This document shows positions 7,618 to 17,251 of a stretch of 64,000 nucleotides of DNA, piece by piece. A model generated the notes under the pieces. That model had not been told where the DNA came from. It made no database searches and saw only the letters and a list, made by a program, of their open reading frames with translations. The translations under genes and the position numbers were made by a program. The DNA comes from Bacteroidales bacterium (GTDB lineage: Bacteria > Bacteroidota > Bacteroidia > Bacteroidales > GCA-2748055). Each line of letters starts with the position of its first letter. Positions within the stretch are counted from its first letter, which is position 1. The stretch lies in the NCBI GenBank assembly GCA_029210725.1, contig JARGFM010000007.1, forward strand, positions 79,635-143,634, given 5' to 3'.

Positions 7618-8915
7618 CCTACCAGGAAGCCATAGAATTTCTTTTCACTTCCCTGCCCATGTATCAGCGACTGGGCAAAGCGGCCTATAAAGACAATCTG
7701 GACAACACCCATAAACTGGATCAGGCCCTGGGGCATCCTCACCTTTCCTATCCCACCATCCACGTGGCAGGAACAAATGGCAAGGGATCGGTGAGCCATA
7801 TGATCGCATCGGTCCTGCAGGCTTCCGGGTTAAAAACCGGTCTCTACACTTCGCCCCACCTGCTTGATTTCAGGGAGCGGATCCGGATCAACGGCCGGTG
7901 CATTCCCGAAAATGAGGTCACCGGCTTTGTCTCGGTGAACCAGGAGACCATCCGGAAGATCGAACCCTCCTTCTTTGAGATGACCGTAGCCATGGCTTTT
8001 GACTATTTCGCCAGGGAGCAGGTGGATGTGGCAGTGATCGAGACCGGACTGGGCGGCAGGCTGGACTCCACCAATATCATTACACCCGTCCTTTCCGTGA
8101 TCACCAATATCTCCATGGATCATACAGAATTCCTGGGAACTCATCCCACCTCCATCGCCAGGGAAAAAGGGGGGATCATCAAGGAAAAAGTGCCGCTGAT
8201 CATTGGGCGGGCCGAGTCGCCCACAGAGGAGGTATTGCTCTCCATGGCCAGGGAACGGAAGGCGGAGGTTACCTGTGCCAACCGGATCTACGAACCGCGG
8301 TTCAGGACTCTGAATAAGGATGGCAGCATGCAGCTCCGGATCGGAAAACCCATCAATGCCAGCCTGAGAACCATTAGCTGCGATCTGACCGGCGAGTACC
8401 AGCAGGAGAATATTATCACCGCACTTACAGCCCTCGAACGGCTACAGAAGCTGGACTGGAAGATCAGCGAAGCTCATTACCGGGAAGGATTCGCCTCGGT
8501 CACAAGCTCGACAGGGATCAAAGGCAGGTGGCAAACCATAGGCTACAACCCCAGAACAATCTGCGATACAGCTCATAACGTGGACGGAATCGCAACGGTG
8601 ATCCGGCAGATCAAAGAGCTCCCGTGGCTCAGGCTCCATATGGTCTGGGGCATGGTTAGCGGTAAAGATCTGGATATGATTCTCCCCCTCCTCCCCGAAG
8701 AAGCTACCTACTATTTCACTCCTTCCTCCGTGCCAAGGTCCATGGATGCCCTGGAGCTCTCCCGGCGGGCACGGGAATTTGGTCTGAAAGGAAATCACTA
8801 TTCAAAGGTGACAGAGGCCTTCGGAGCCGCGAAAACAGCGGCCGGCGTCAATGATTTGATCTTCATCGGGGGAAGTACCTTCGTGGTGGCGGACCTGCTG
8901 TTAATGAAAATTTAA
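7614..8915 (+). CDS. folC: Folylpolyglutamate synthase / dihydrofolate synthase
   Basis: A 433-residue Mur-ligase-family enzyme that adds glutamate to dihydropteroate and folates. The P-loop AGTNGKGSVSHM is near residues 51-62, followed by the LYTSPHLLDFRERI substrate motif and ETGLGGRLDSTN, all diagnostic of FolC. The TNISMDHTEFLG motif gives the metal-binding His. The C-terminal ligase domain includes CDTAHNVDG. It overlaps the nitroreductase gene by 4 nt and has only a short gap to the following phosphatase gene. Confidence 0.93.
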   Translation: MTYQEAIEFLFTSLPMYQRLGKAAYKDNLDNTHKLDQALGHPHLSYPTIHVAGTNGKGSVSHMIASVLQASGLKTGLYTSPHLLDFRERIRINGRCIPENEVTGFVSVNQETIRKIEPSFFEMTVAMAFDYFAREQVDVAVIETGLGGRLDSTNIITPVLSVITNISMDHTEFLGTHPTSIAREKGGIIKEKVPLIIGRAESPTEEVLLSMARERKAEVTCANRIYEPRFRTLNKDGSMQLRIGKPINASLRTISCDLTGEYQQENIITALTALERLQKLDWKISEAHYREGFASVTSSTGIKGRWQTIGYNPRTICDTAHNVDGIATVIRQIKELPWLRLHMVWGMVSGKDLDMILPLLPEEATYYFTPSSVPRSMDALELSRRAREFGLKGNHYSKVTEAFGAAKTAAGVNDLIFIGGSTFVVADLLLMKI

Positions 8916-8949
8916 CTTACTTTGCCTCGCAAATCAGTGGGTGAGTCCT

Positions 8950-9747
8950 ATGCCATATAAAGAGATATGCTTCAGTGCCATGGAGGCGGTCAAAAAGGCA
9001 GCTGCCTATGTCAGGGAGCAGCACGAAAACCGGGCGGATCTGACCATTGAAGTGAAGGGAAGACAGAATTTTGTCACTGAAGTGGATAAAAAGGCCGAAG
9101 AGATCCTGGTATCGGAACTTTCGGATTTGCTGCCCGAGGCGGGATTCATCGCCGAAGAAGGGACGGCCAGCAGGCAGGGGGACAGGTACAACTGGGTGAT
9201 CGACCCCGTCGATGGTACCACCAACTTTATTCATGGCGTTTTCCCTTTTGCCATAAGCTTGGGACTCACCGAGTACGGGGAAGTGGTAGCCGGGATCATT
9301 TACGAATTTGGCCTGGATGAATTCTTTTATGCCTGGAAAAACGGAGGAGCCTGGCTCAATGGATCCCCGGTCCGGGTAAGTGCGGTGGACCTGGTGGATC
9401 AGGCGCTTATAGCCACAGGTTTCCCCTATACCAATTTCAAGTACCTGGAGCAATTTATGCGGAGCATGGAGCACTTCATGAAAAACTCTCACGGGCTCCG
9501 GCGACTGGGTTCCGCGGCCACGGACATGGCCTATGTGGCCTGTGGCCGTTACGACGCTTTCTACGAGTACGGGCTCCATCCCTGGGATGTGGCCGCCGGC
9601 ATCCTCCTGGTCAAAGAAGCCGGCGGGGTGGCCTCCGACTTCACGGGCCAGGGGGATCCGCTGTTCGGGGAACATCTTGTTTGCAGCAACCAAAAGATAT
9701 TCAAAGAGTTCCAGTCGGTCATCCAGAAAATTATGCTGTCGCCATGA
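8950..9747 (+). CDS. Inositol monophosphatase family protein
   Basis: A 265-residue Mg2+-dependent, lithium-sensitive-type phosphatase. Motif A is WVIDPVDGTTNFIHG (around residues 82-96), preceded by the metal Glu pair in AEEGTA. Motif B is HPWDVAAGILLVKEAGG near residue 210. Substrates in the family include inositol phosphates, fructose-1,6-bisphosphate and 3-phosphoadenosine-5-phosphate; the sequence does not settle which. ATG at 8950 is preferred over the GTG at 8941 because GGGTGAG sits at a good spacing before it. The stop overlaps the next ATG (ATGA). Confidence 0.9.
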   Translation: MPYKEICFSAMEAVKKAAAYVREQHENRADLTIEVKGRQNFVTEVDKKAEEILVSELSDLLPEAGFIAEEGTASRQGDRYNWVIDPVDGTTNFIHGVFPFAISLGLTEYGEVVAGIIYEFGLDEFFYAWKNGGAWLNGSPVRVSAVDLVDQALIATGFPYTNFKYLEQFMRSMEHFMKNSHGLRRLGSAATDMAYVACGRYDAFYEYGLHPWDVAAGILLVKEAGGVASDFTGQGDPLFGEHLVCSNQKIFKEFQSVIQKIMLSP

Positions 9748-10781
9748 AATTAGTATCCATTGTTATCCTGAACTGGAACGGAAAAAGATACCTGGAACAG
9801 TTTTTACCGGCTCTGGTGCAGCATTCTTCTTATCCCGGGGCCGAGATCGTTGTGGCCGATAATGGTTCGGACGACGGCTCCCTCTCCTTCCTGAACAAAG
9901 AGTATCCCGCCATCCGGATCATCGAACTGGGGAAGAACTTCGGATTCAGCGGGGGATATAACCGGGCGCTGGAGCAGGTCGATGCCAGCTACGTGCTTCT
10001 GCTGAACTCCGATATTGAGGTCACCGAAGGCTGGCTGGAACCATTGCTGGAGCAGATGCAAGGGGATTCGTCCGTGGCAGCCTGTACCCCCAAGATCCTG
10101 GATTTCAAACGAAAAACCTTTTTTGAATACGCCGGCGCTGCAGGCGGGTATCTGGACAGGTACGGCTACCCCTTCTGCCGGGGACGCATCTTCGACCACC
10201 TGGAGGAGGACCGTGGCCAGTATAACCATGCCAGCGATATATTCTGGGGGTCCGGTGCCTGCCTGATGATCCGGACAAATCTGTACAGAGAATCGGGGGG
10301 ACTGGATGAACAGTTTTTTGCCCATATGGAGGAGATCGATCTCTGCTGGAGGCTCCAGCGGATGGGGTACCGGATCCGTTTTGTTCCCTCCTCCCGCGTA
10401 TACCACGTGGGCGGAGCCACCCTTCAGCGGGAAAATCCTTTCAAAACCTTCCTCAATTTCAGAAATAACCTGCTTCTGCTCTATAAAAACCTTCCCGCCC
10501 AGGGCCGGGGCAGAACGCTTTTTATCAGGATGGTCCTGGATGGCATTTCGGCCCTCCGCTTCCTGTTCCGGGGAGCATTCAAAGACTTCGGGGCCGTAGT
10601 TCGGGCTCATCTGGCCTTTTATGGGATGAAATCTTCCTATAAAGGGATGAAAAACAAGAACAAATACAAGGAAAATCGCGTTATTGTTAGCGGAATCTAT
10701 CCGGGTAGCATCGTGCTGGACTTTTTCCTGAAAAACAAAAGAAAATTTAGTGATCTGGACCAGCAGTTCAGATCCCTTTAA
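9744..10781 (+). CDS. Family 2 glycosyltransferase
   Basis: A 345-residue GT-A-fold glycosyltransferase resembling rhamnosyl- and galactofuranosyl-transferases. Motifs: VSIVILNWNG at the start, VVADNGSDDGS for the nucleotide sugar, LLLNSDIEV as the DxD-like metal site, and FFAHMEEIDLCWRLQRMGY as the acceptor/catalytic-base motif. The C-terminal segment is basic with weakly hydrophobic helices, which may associate with the membrane. It starts within the stop codon of the preceding phosphatase gene (ATGA), so it is cotranslated. The role is probably in surface polysaccharide or glycolipid assembly. Confidence 0.88.
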   Translation: MKLVSIVILNWNGKRYLEQFLPALVQHSSYPGAEIVVADNGSDDGSLSFLNKEYPAIRIIELGKNFGFSGGYNRALEQVDASYVLLLNSDIEVTEGWLEPLLEQMQGDSSVAACTPKILDFKRKTFFEYAGAAGGYLDRYGYPFCRGRIFDHLEEDRGQYNHASDIFWGSGACLMIRTNLYRESGGLDEQFFAHMEEIDLCWRLQRMGYRIRFVPSSRVYHVGGATLQRENPFKTFLNFRNNLLLLYKNLPAQGRGRTLFIRMVLDGISALRFLFRGAFKDFGAVVRAHLAFYGMKSSYKGMKNKNKYKENRVIVSGIYPGSIVLDFFLKNKRKFSDLDQQFRSL

Positions 10782-10822
10782 CCTGCAGAACTGCTTCCAG
10801 ATAAAACGAATAAAATGACTTG

Positions 10823-12538
10823 ATGGACGCTTATAAAAAATACATACCGGAAGAAGTTACCAATCTTCCCCTGATGCTGAAAAACAGTGTAAAACTCTAT
10901 CCGTCCCGTCCGGCCCTGACCAGCGTGGATGGCACCTCCTATAGCTATGAGGAGCTGGACGTCGCGTCTCAGCATGTGGCCGTGATGTTGAAAAGCGCCG
11001 GTGTCAGCAATGGTGACAACGTGGCTATCCTGGCCGAGAACAATCCCCACTGGGGAATCGCCTATTTTGGCACCCTGATCTGCGGGGCAACCACCGTGCC
11101 CATCCTTCCCGATTTCCAGGCCTCCGAAGTGCGTCCCATCCTGGAGCATGCCGCGGTAAAAACAGTGTTTATTTCCGGAAAACTGATCTCCCGGCTGAAC
11201 GAGGGACTGCCTCCGACCGTGGAGATGGTGATTAATACGGACGATTTTCAGCTGCTGAGTATTCAGAAAGGGGTGGTTTCAGATGCTTCAGGAAAACCGG
11301 GTAAATTAAAAAAACTGAAGGAAGAGACCAGGATTTCAGCAGGACAGAAAGGCTTTTATGAGGCTGAAGGAGAGGCGCTGGCATCCATCATCTATACTTC
11401 GGGAACTACCGGGCGCTCCAAGGGAGTGATGCTGACCCACACCAATATTCTGAGCAACGCGGTGCAATCGGGCACCGTCCACCAGGTGGTGTACGAGGAT
11501 CGCTTTCTCTCCGTACTGCCGCTGGCACATACCTATGAATGTACCATTGGCATGATGGTTCCGCTGCTCAACGGAGCTTTGGTCCAATACATCGACAAGG
11601 CCCCTACCGCTGCCGTGCTGGGTCCGGTATTGAAAAAGCTGAAACCGACCACCATGCTGACGGTTCCGTTGATTATTGAAAAAATTTACCGCTCCACCAT
11701 CAAACCCAAACTTACCAAGTCGGCCCCCATGCGCCTGCTTATGAAATTCGGGCCCACCCGGAAGTTGCTCTCCAGAGCGGCCGCCTCCAAGCTAATGGCT
11801 TTCTTTGGCGGAGAGCTGCGTTTCTTTGGCGTAGGGGGCGCTCCCCTGGCTCCTGACGTGGAAAAGTTCCTTCTGGAAGGTGGTTTTCCCTATGCCATCG
11901 GCTACGGACTTACCGAAACATCGCCCTTGGTGGCGGGATTTAGTCCCGCCAATGCGGTCTTCCATTCGGTCGGGAAAGCGATGGAAGGGGTGACTGTCCG
12001 GATTGAAAATCCCGATCCTGTTACCAAAGAGGGTGAAATTGTGGTACGTGGCTCCAATGTTATGAAGGGCTACTATAAGGATGAAGAGAAGACCCGCGAA
12101 GTATTCACAAAGGATGGATATTTCCGCACGGGCGATCTGGGCATCATCGATAGCAAGGGTATTATCTATATCAAGGGACGTTCCAAAAATATGATCCTGG
12201 GCCCCAATGGCGAGAATATCTATCCGGAGGAGATCGAAGCGGTACTCAACAGCAGGGAGATTGTCAGTGAATCACTGGTTATGGAATACAAAGGAAAACT
12301 GACAGCCAGGGTGCACCTGAAGATGGATGCACTTGAGGAGCAGCTTCATCACCTGAAAGAGAATGCGGGTGAATTTCAGAAGCAACTTCAGAAAAAAGTC
12401 GACGAGGTGCTGAACGAGCTGAGGAACCATGTCAACCAGCATGTAGCCCGAAACTCAAAACTGCACATGATCATACAGCAGGTGAAACCCTTCGAAAAGA
12501 CTGCCACTCAAAAGATCAAAAGATTCCTTTACAAATAG
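10823..12538 (+). CDS. AMP-dependent long-chain acyl-CoA synthetase
   Basis: A 571-residue adenylate-forming enzyme that activates fatty acids to acyl-CoA. The P-loop-like motif IIYTSGTTGRSKGVMLTH lies near residue 190, GYGLTETSPLVA is the adenine motif, and YFRTGDLGIIDSKG, IYIKGRSKNMI and NIYPEEIEAVLN follow in order. The ATG at 10823 is taken; a TTG directly before it would add one residue. Compared with classic FadD, the C-terminus carries a helical, charged region (about residues 490-540) common in Bacteroidota versions. The chain-length preference cannot be read. Confidence 0.9.
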   Translation: MDAYKKYIPEEVTNLPLMLKNSVKLYPSRPALTSVDGTSYSYEELDVASQHVAVMLKSAGVSNGDNVAILAENNPHWGIAYFGTLICGATTVPILPDFQASEVRPILEHAAVKTVFISGKLISRLNEGLPPTVEMVINTDDFQLLSIQKGVVSDASGKPGKLKKLKEETRISAGQKGFYEAEGEALASIIYTSGTTGRSKGVMLTHTNILSNAVQSGTVHQVVYEDRFLSVLPLAHTYECTIGMMVPLLNGALVQYIDKAPTAAVLGPVLKKLKPTTMLTVPLIIEKIYRSTIKPKLTKSAPMRLLMKFGPTRKLLSRAAASKLMAFFGGELRFFGVGGAPLAPDVEKFLLEGGFPYAIGYGLTETSPLVAGFSPANAVFHSVGKAMEGVTVRIENPDPVTKEGEIVVRGSNVMKGYYKDEEKTREVFTKDGYFRTGDLGIIDSKGIIYIKGRSKNMILGPNGENIYPEEIEAVLNSREIVSESLVMEYKGKLTARVHLKMDALEEQLHHLKENAGEFQKQLQKKVDEVLNELRNHVNQHVARNSKLHMIIQQVKPFEKTATQKIKRFLYK

Positions 12539-12544
12539 AACTTT

Positions 12545-13216
12545 CTATACCGTTGAGAGCAGATTATCGAGGTTTTCAAAGCGGGTCTGATAATCGTCCA
12601 TGGATCGCCGAATCAGATCCATGGCCTCTTCCCTCCCATAGACGTGGGTAATCTCCACGTCGGCAGGATTACCCGGCAGGTCCTTATAGGTTAGAAAATA
12701 GTGTCTGAGCCTGTTGACCACCTTTGGAGGCAGATCCGATACATCCCGGTAATCCTCGTAAAGTGCATCGTTATTCATCACGGCGATTAACTTGTCATCG
12801 GCCTGGTTATTGTCGATCATCCGGAATCCGCCTATGGGGCGGGCCCTGACCAGGATATCCCCGTGAGAGATCTGTTTTTCGGTCAGCACACAGATATCCA
12901 GGGGATCCGAATCGCCCACAATCATCTCATTCCCGGTCTTTTCCCGGCTAAGCTCTGCCACCCGCTCACCACTGAAGGTCTGTGGAATAAAGCCATAGAG
13001 GGCAGGAACAGAATTGGAGTATTTCTGGGGCCGGTCGATTTTCAGATAGCCCGAGACCTTGTCCACCTCATACTTTACCGTATCGGTGGGTACCATTTCA
13101 ATAAAGCTTATCACAAGCTCGGGGGCATCCGGCCCGATCTCCACTCCGTGCCAGGGATGACTCTTGTAACGCAGTCCCATCAGCTTTCCGATGGGATCCA
13201 TCAATTTGTTCGCCAT
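12545..13216 (-). CDS. ppa: Family I inorganic pyrophosphatase
   Basis: A soluble pyrophosphatase of 223 residues that pulls biosynthetic reactions forward by hydrolysing PPi. The signature GDSDPLDICVL near residue 100 supplies the Mg2+-binding aspartates, with further conserved ALYGFIPQTF and RARPIGGFRMID segments. It belongs to the longer Bacteroidota subtype that starts with an extra 20-residue segment (MANKLMDPIGKLMGLRYKSH). An upstream in-frame ATG at 13243 would add nine residues. The stop codon lies only 6 nt from the convergent acyl-CoA synthetase gene. Confidence 0.93.
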   Translation of the reverse strand: MANKLMDPIGKLMGLRYKSHPWHGVEIGPDAPELVISFIEMVPTDTVKYEVDKVSGYLKIDRPQKYSNSVPALYGFIPQTFSGERVAELSREKTGNEMIVGDSDPLDICVLTEKQISHGDILVRARPIGGFRMIDNNQADDKLIAVMNNDALYEDYRDVSDLPPKVVNRLRHYFLTYKDLPGNPADVEITHVYGREEAMDLIRRSMDDYQTRFENLDNLLSTV

Positions 13217-13253
13217 AATAGTATTTGTTTGCCTGCCATGCAAGCCTCGTTCC

Positions 13254-14555
13254 TTATTCGGTAAGCAGTGATCTCAAAGCTTCCAGTTCCATAACCCGGC
13301 TCCCTTTTAGCAGGATATGATATCCTTCGGGTCTCTCCTGCCTGAGACTTTCCTCCAGTTCACTTCTCCTGCGAAAAACAGACAGCTTGCCGGAAGGTTC
13401 ACCCGCTTCGTAAAAATTTGGTCCCACCAGCAACACCCGGTCCACCTTCAGGGTAGCAATCCACCTCAGCAAATCCTGGTGTTCGGACAGGGAGGCCTCA
13501 CCCAGCTCAGCCATATCTCCCAGGATGAGCATCACCGGAGAGGTGGCAAACTCCAGCAGCCCCCCGATGGCCTCCCTCATGCTGCTGGGATTTGCATTGT
13601 AGGAATCCAGAATCACCTGGTTTCGCCCCCCTTCAAGCATCTGGGATCTTTGATTTTCAGGGATATAAGCCGAAATGGAATCTGCAATGGCAGCTCCCGG
13701 GATTCCAAAATATAAACCGGTACCTGCTGCATAAAGGATGTTCTGCAGGTTGTAAGCCCCCACCAGCCGGGTAGAGAAGGAGTAGATCTGATCCCCGATC
13801 ACCAGTTCCACTTCCAGAAAGGGGTTCTGCTTCACCAGCTTCACCTCCACAGGCAACTCTCCGCCTGGAGCAATCACTCTGCGCTTCACACCCATCTCCT
13901 CCGCCCGGCGGATCAGGTCCTTGTCTCCACCATCGATAATGGCATCCCCCCCGTGTCCGGCCAGGTAGGAATAGAGCTCACTCTTGGCATCAAGAACCCC
14001 CTGCAGGGAACCAAAGCCCTCCAGATGCGCCTTGCCCACATTGGTAATCAATCCGACATCCGGAGCTGCAATCCTGGCCAGTTGTGCAATCTCTCCCGGA
14101 TGATTGGCCCCCATCTCCACAATGGCCAGCTCCTCCCTGTCCAGTGTAAGCAGTGTAAGCGGCACACCGATATGATTATTCAGATTACCCCGGGTGGCTA
14201 TCAGGCTATAGCCCTTCGACAGCACGGAAGCCAGGAGCTCCTTCGTTGTTGTTTTCCCGTTGCTGCCTGTAATGGCTACCAAGCGGGGTGCACGATGCTT
14301 TCGATGGTACCAGGCCAGTTTCTGAAGCTCCAGAAGAACAGATGGCACCAGCAAAACCCGGTCCGATCCTTCTAAATCATCCCGCTCCGTGACGGCCAGC
14401 CTGCACCCCTTACTCAGTGCCTCTTTCACAAAAATATTCCCGTCAAACTGCTCCCCCCGGAGTGCAAAGAAGATAGATCCTTCGGGATTCCTGCGAGTAT
14501 CGGTACATATACCCGTGGATTCAAGAAACGCCTTATAAATGTTCTCTGTGGACAT
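13254..14555 (-). CDS. murF: UDP-MurNAc-tripeptide:D-Ala-D-Ala ligase
   Basis: MurF adds D-Ala-D-Ala to the cytoplasmic peptidoglycan precursor. The 433-residue protein has the ATP P-loop GSNGKTTTKELLA near residue 96, the NNHIGVPLTLL and EMGANHPGEI motifs in the central domain, and LDSYNANPSSM in the C-terminal domain. The start at MSTENIYKAF is chosen because it matches the family and falls just after a terminator-like hairpin; an upstream ATG at 14621 would run through that hairpin. murF next to gldJ, porU and porV is a common Bacteroidota arrangement. Confidence 0.93.
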   Translation of the reverse strand: MSTENIYKAFLESTGICTDTRRNPEGSIFFALRGEQFDGNIFVKEALSKGCRLAVTERDDLEGSDRVLLVPSVLLELQKLAWYHRKHRAPRLVAITGSNGKTTTKELLASVLSKGYSLIATRGNLNNHIGVPLTLLTLDREELAIVEMGANHPGEIAQLARIAAPDVGLITNVGKAHLEGFGSLQGVLDAKSELYSYLAGHGGDAIIDGGDKDLIRRAEEMGVKRRVIAPGGELPVEVKLVKQNPFLEVELVIGDQIYSFSTRLVGAYNLQNILYAAGTGLYFGIPGAAIADSISAYIPENQRSQMLEGGRNQVILDSYNANPSSMREAIGGLLEFATSPVMLILGDMAELGEASLSEHQDLLRWIATLKVDRVLLVGPNFYEAGEPSGKLSVFRRRSELEESLRQERPEGYHILLKGSRVMELEALRSLLTE

Positions 14556-14570
14556 CTTGTTGTGATCATA

Positions 14571-14606
14571 AAAACGGGGGCTGCTTTTCGAAAAAACAGC
14601 CCCCGG
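14571..14606 (-). terminator. Rho-independent terminator after gldJ
   Basis: On the minus strand a strong GC stem (GGGGGCTG pairing with CAGCCCCC, extended inside by TTTT/AAAA pairs around CG) is followed by a short T run. It sits between the gldJ stop and the murF start, so it should reduce read-through from gldJ into murF. Confidence 0.7.
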
Positions 14607-14627
14607 ATCTCTTTGATTCAAGTATCT

Positions 14628-16112
14628 TTAAAACCCTGTTGGCGTTCCCACGCGGATCATGGCGCACCGGAATCCAAGATCATCTCTGGATTCTGTTTCT
14701 ACCAGGAAGCGGCGCTCGCCGGGACTCAACCAGTAGGCCCTGTCTCTCCACGATCCTCCTTTATATACCCGGGTCTGGTCGTTCAGCAAGGACATTCTCT
14801 CCGATTCCGTATTGACGTACATGCTGCTTGAACCATCGTATTCTGCCTGACTTCTCTCCCCCTGCTCAAATACCGATTCCTTGTCTCCGTCCCTGTAGTT
14901 CCGGTAATCTGATTTACGGTAGTTCATACGTCCCTGGAGGTCTGCCTCTTCAACGGGCTCCCTTTGTATATGTCCAAGACTGTCAATCATGGGAGATCCG
15001 TTGGCATCCAGAGCTAGCTGATCGAACTGATTTCCTCTGTAGGGCCTGAAATCCGAAACATCCTGGGAGGAGAGCGGACGATATACATCCTGAACCCATT
15101 CATTTACGTTCCCTGCCATACAGTAGAGCCCGTAATCATTGGGCCAGTAAGACTTCACCGGAACGGTGATAGAACCTCCGTCGTTCAGGCTTCCTGCTAT
15201 ACCCATCATATCTCCCTTGCCCCGAACGAAATTTGCTCGCATTTTTCCCATATCCCTGGGATTATCATTCCTCAGGTTATGTCCGTTCCATGGGTAGGTT
15301 CTGCGCTCCCAGAGCAGTTCATCCACGGTGTTCCCGACAAGTCCAAGGGCGGCATACTCCCACTCTGCCTCGGTTGGCAGCCGGTACCTGGGAAGCAGGA
15401 TTCCATCTTCCATATTGATCAGCCTCGACTCCACGTTGGGATTCAGGCTGGGCTGGGGATTAATGATATTGGGAGTGTAGAGCCCATAAATATAGGCCTC
15501 CGTATTAAAGTTCCTTTCATCCTGCTGGTCGGTCGATAACTCAATATGACCCATATCCACCAGGAGCATTTCATTGACCCGGTCGGTCCTCCAGATGCAG
15601 TAATCCTGTGCCTGGAGCCAGTTAACCCCCACCACCGGATACTCATTAAATGAAGGATGGCGATAGTAGTACTCCACGTAGGGCTCATTAAAAGCCATGG
15701 GATCGCGCCATACCAGCGTATCGGGCATGGCAGCTCTTACTACCTGGGGATTATTCATCCCGAAAACACGACTTAACCAGTTAACATACTCCCTGTAATC
15801 CACATTGCGTACTTCTGTGATATCAATGTAAAAGGAACTTATAGTCACCCTGCGGGGCATATTGTTCCATTCAAACAACACATCATCCTGGGTCTTGCCC
15901 ATGGTAAAAGTACCTCCTTCAATGAGGGTCAGGCCCGGGCCAGTCTCTTGTTCTGCGGCAGTTTTAACCTCGAATCCTCCGTTTTCCGGATCATTATAAT
16001 CCCATCCGGTGGTTGTCGAGACATTGCCTGATGAGGTCAGATCCTTTCCTCCACATCCCCAAAGCATCAGTGCAATTAGCAATACAGGGAACAGTCTCAT
16101 CATCATTTTCAT
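14628..16112 (-). CDS. gldJ: Gliding motility/type IX secretion lipoprotein GldJ
   Basis: A 494-residue outer-membrane lipoprotein of the type IX secretion and gliding apparatus. The signal peptide ends in a lipobox with Cys20 (LMLWGC). The rest is a formylglycine-generating-enzyme-like (SUMF1) domain: GLTLIEGGTFTMG near the start, WNNMPRRVTISSFYID, a PVVGVNWLQAQDYC segment, RLPTEAEWEYAA and MAGNVNEWVQDVY, closing with GGSWRDRAYW and DLGFRCAM. In Flavobacterium johnsoniae GldJ is needed for stability of other Gld proteins. GldK is a related SUMF1 lipoprotein, but the DDVLFEWNNMPRR region and proximity to porU/porV and murF favour GldJ. Confidence 0.85.
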   Translation of the reverse strand: MKMMMRLFPVLLIALMLWGCGGKDLTSSGNVSTTTGWDYNDPENGGFEVKTAAEQETGPGLTLIEGGTFTMGKTQDDVLFEWNNMPRRVTISSFYIDITEVRNVDYREYVNWLSRVFGMNNPQVVRAAMPDTLVWRDPMAFNEPYVEYYYRHPSFNEYPVVGVNWLQAQDYCIWRTDRVNEMLLVDMGHIELSTDQQDERNFNTEAYIYGLYTPNIINPQPSLNPNVESRLINMEDGILLPRYRLPTEAEWEYAALGLVGNTVDELLWERRTYPWNGHNLRNDNPRDMGKMRANFVRGKGDMMGIAGSLNDGGSITVPVKSYWPNDYGLYCMAGNVNEWVQDVYRPLSSQDVSDFRPYRGNQFDQLALDANGSPMIDSLGHIQREPVEEADLQGRMNYRKSDYRNYRDGDKESVFEQGERSQAEYDGSSSMYVNTESERMSLLNDQTRVYKGGSWRDRAYWLSPGERRFLVETESRDDLGFRCAMIRVGTPTGF

Positions 16113-16172
16113 GGCTTCTTGTTTTTCAATTATAACTTTACTACAAATTAACTTTCAAAAAAAAACTTCTAA

Positions 16173-16180
16173 CAAAACTA
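16173..16180 (-). promoter_or_regulatory. Possible -7 box for gldJ
   Basis: TAGTTTTG on the minus strand matches TAnnTTTG, about 60 nt before the gldJ start and just after the porP-like stop codon. No clear -33 TTG was seen. It would allow gldJ its own transcription. Confidence 0.35.
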
Positions 16181-16181
16181 A

Positions 16182-17171
16182 CTAAATTTTAGGACATTTT
16201 ATTGCCCTGTGTTTCGTCGATTTGTTAAGGTTTTCAAATATAACCACCATCGATAATTCATGCGCCCCAAGCGCCGGAATATGCAAATCGGGTGGTGAGA
16301 GTTTGGCATCATAACTGTACCGGATCCTGAATTGTCCGTTACCATAGCCTGCAGAGAAGATTACGGTGCCATAAGAGAACAGAAGGTCCTGCCTGAACCA
16401 GGCACCTAAAACAAGCCCCCTGTAAAGTACTTCCAATCCATAATTCAATTGTTGATAAATATCCTGTTGAATGAAAACCAGGTTGGGTGACAGCTCCAAT
16501 ATTTCTTTCCCCAATCGTCTTTCATATACCGGAATCAGAGCTCCGAAATGAGCCGTATATCTTCTCGACAACCTGGTGTTTGGATCCTCTGAAGGAGAGG
16601 AATAGGGCTCCAGAAGATGATGAACAGCCACGCCTCCGAAAAAACTCTTGTAAAAAGCACCAAAACCCAGGGCAAAATCCGGAAATAATTTTGAATACGG
16701 GGTAAGTATCGTGGTTCCTGCTCCGCTCAGATCCGAAGGCAGCACCAGATCTGTGGGATCCATGTTCCTCTGCCCCACCGAAGCCTGAAATCCTCCGCTA
16801 ACCATCAGAGCAGAAGAGACTCGAAGGTGATAGGCATAAATGGCATCCAGCGAAAGCGTATTGAATACTCCACCTCCCTGACGGTCGTTGTTCAGATGGA
16901 CTCCGACCCCGCCCTGCAGGGCTTCTATATATTTATCAAAGGATGCATGGTAGGTCACATAGGGATTGGTGGCTCCCGGCCATTGATTCCGGTATCCCAG
17001 ATACACTTTTGCAGGTCCCTCTACCCCTGCCATGGCAGGATTCATATAAAGTGGATTGGCATAGAATTGCGAAAAAGCAGGATCCTGAGAATCGGCATCG
17101 GTGTAGAGCATGATCAGGATTCCTGCCATCCATATCCATAAACCTTGTTCTTCTGCAACCTTTCTCACCAT
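16182..17171 (-). CDS. PorP/SprF family type IX secretion membrane protein
   Basis: A 329-residue predicted outer-membrane beta-barrel with a signal peptide (hydrophobic stretch about residues 11-23, then DADSQDP). The mature start QDPAFSQFYANPLYMNPAMAG is the family hallmark, followed by alternating aromatic strands such as VYLGYRNQW and GGVGVHLNNDRQG. In F. johnsoniae SprF supports secretion of the adhesin SprB, and P. gingivalis PorP is a core component; genomes often have many paralogues, so this may be a substrate-specific one. It stands next to gldJ and divergent from porU. An in-frame ATG at 17198 would add nine residues before the signal peptide. Confidence 0.88.
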   Translation of the reverse strand: MVRKVAEEQGLWIWMAGILIMLYTDADSQDPAFSQFYANPLYMNPAMAGVEGPAKVYLGYRNQWPGATNPYVTYHASFDKYIEALQGGVGVHLNNDRQGGGVFNTLSLDAIYAYHLRVSSALMVSGGFQASVGQRNMDPTDLVLPSDLSGAGTTILTPYSKLFPDFALGFGAFYKSFFGGVAVHHLLEPYSSPSEDPNTRLSRRYTAHFGALIPVYERRLGKEILELSPNLVFIQQDIYQQLNYGLEVLYRGLVLGAWFRQDLLFSYGTVIFSAGYGNGQFRIRYSYDAKLSPPDLHIPALGAHELSMVVIFENLNKSTKHRAIKCPKI

Positions 17172-17251
17172 TAATCTGTTATAAACTACAGGACTCAAAT
17201 TTCCTTATGATCTTCCATTCTATCATGCTTTCAAAACATACATCCGGCCTG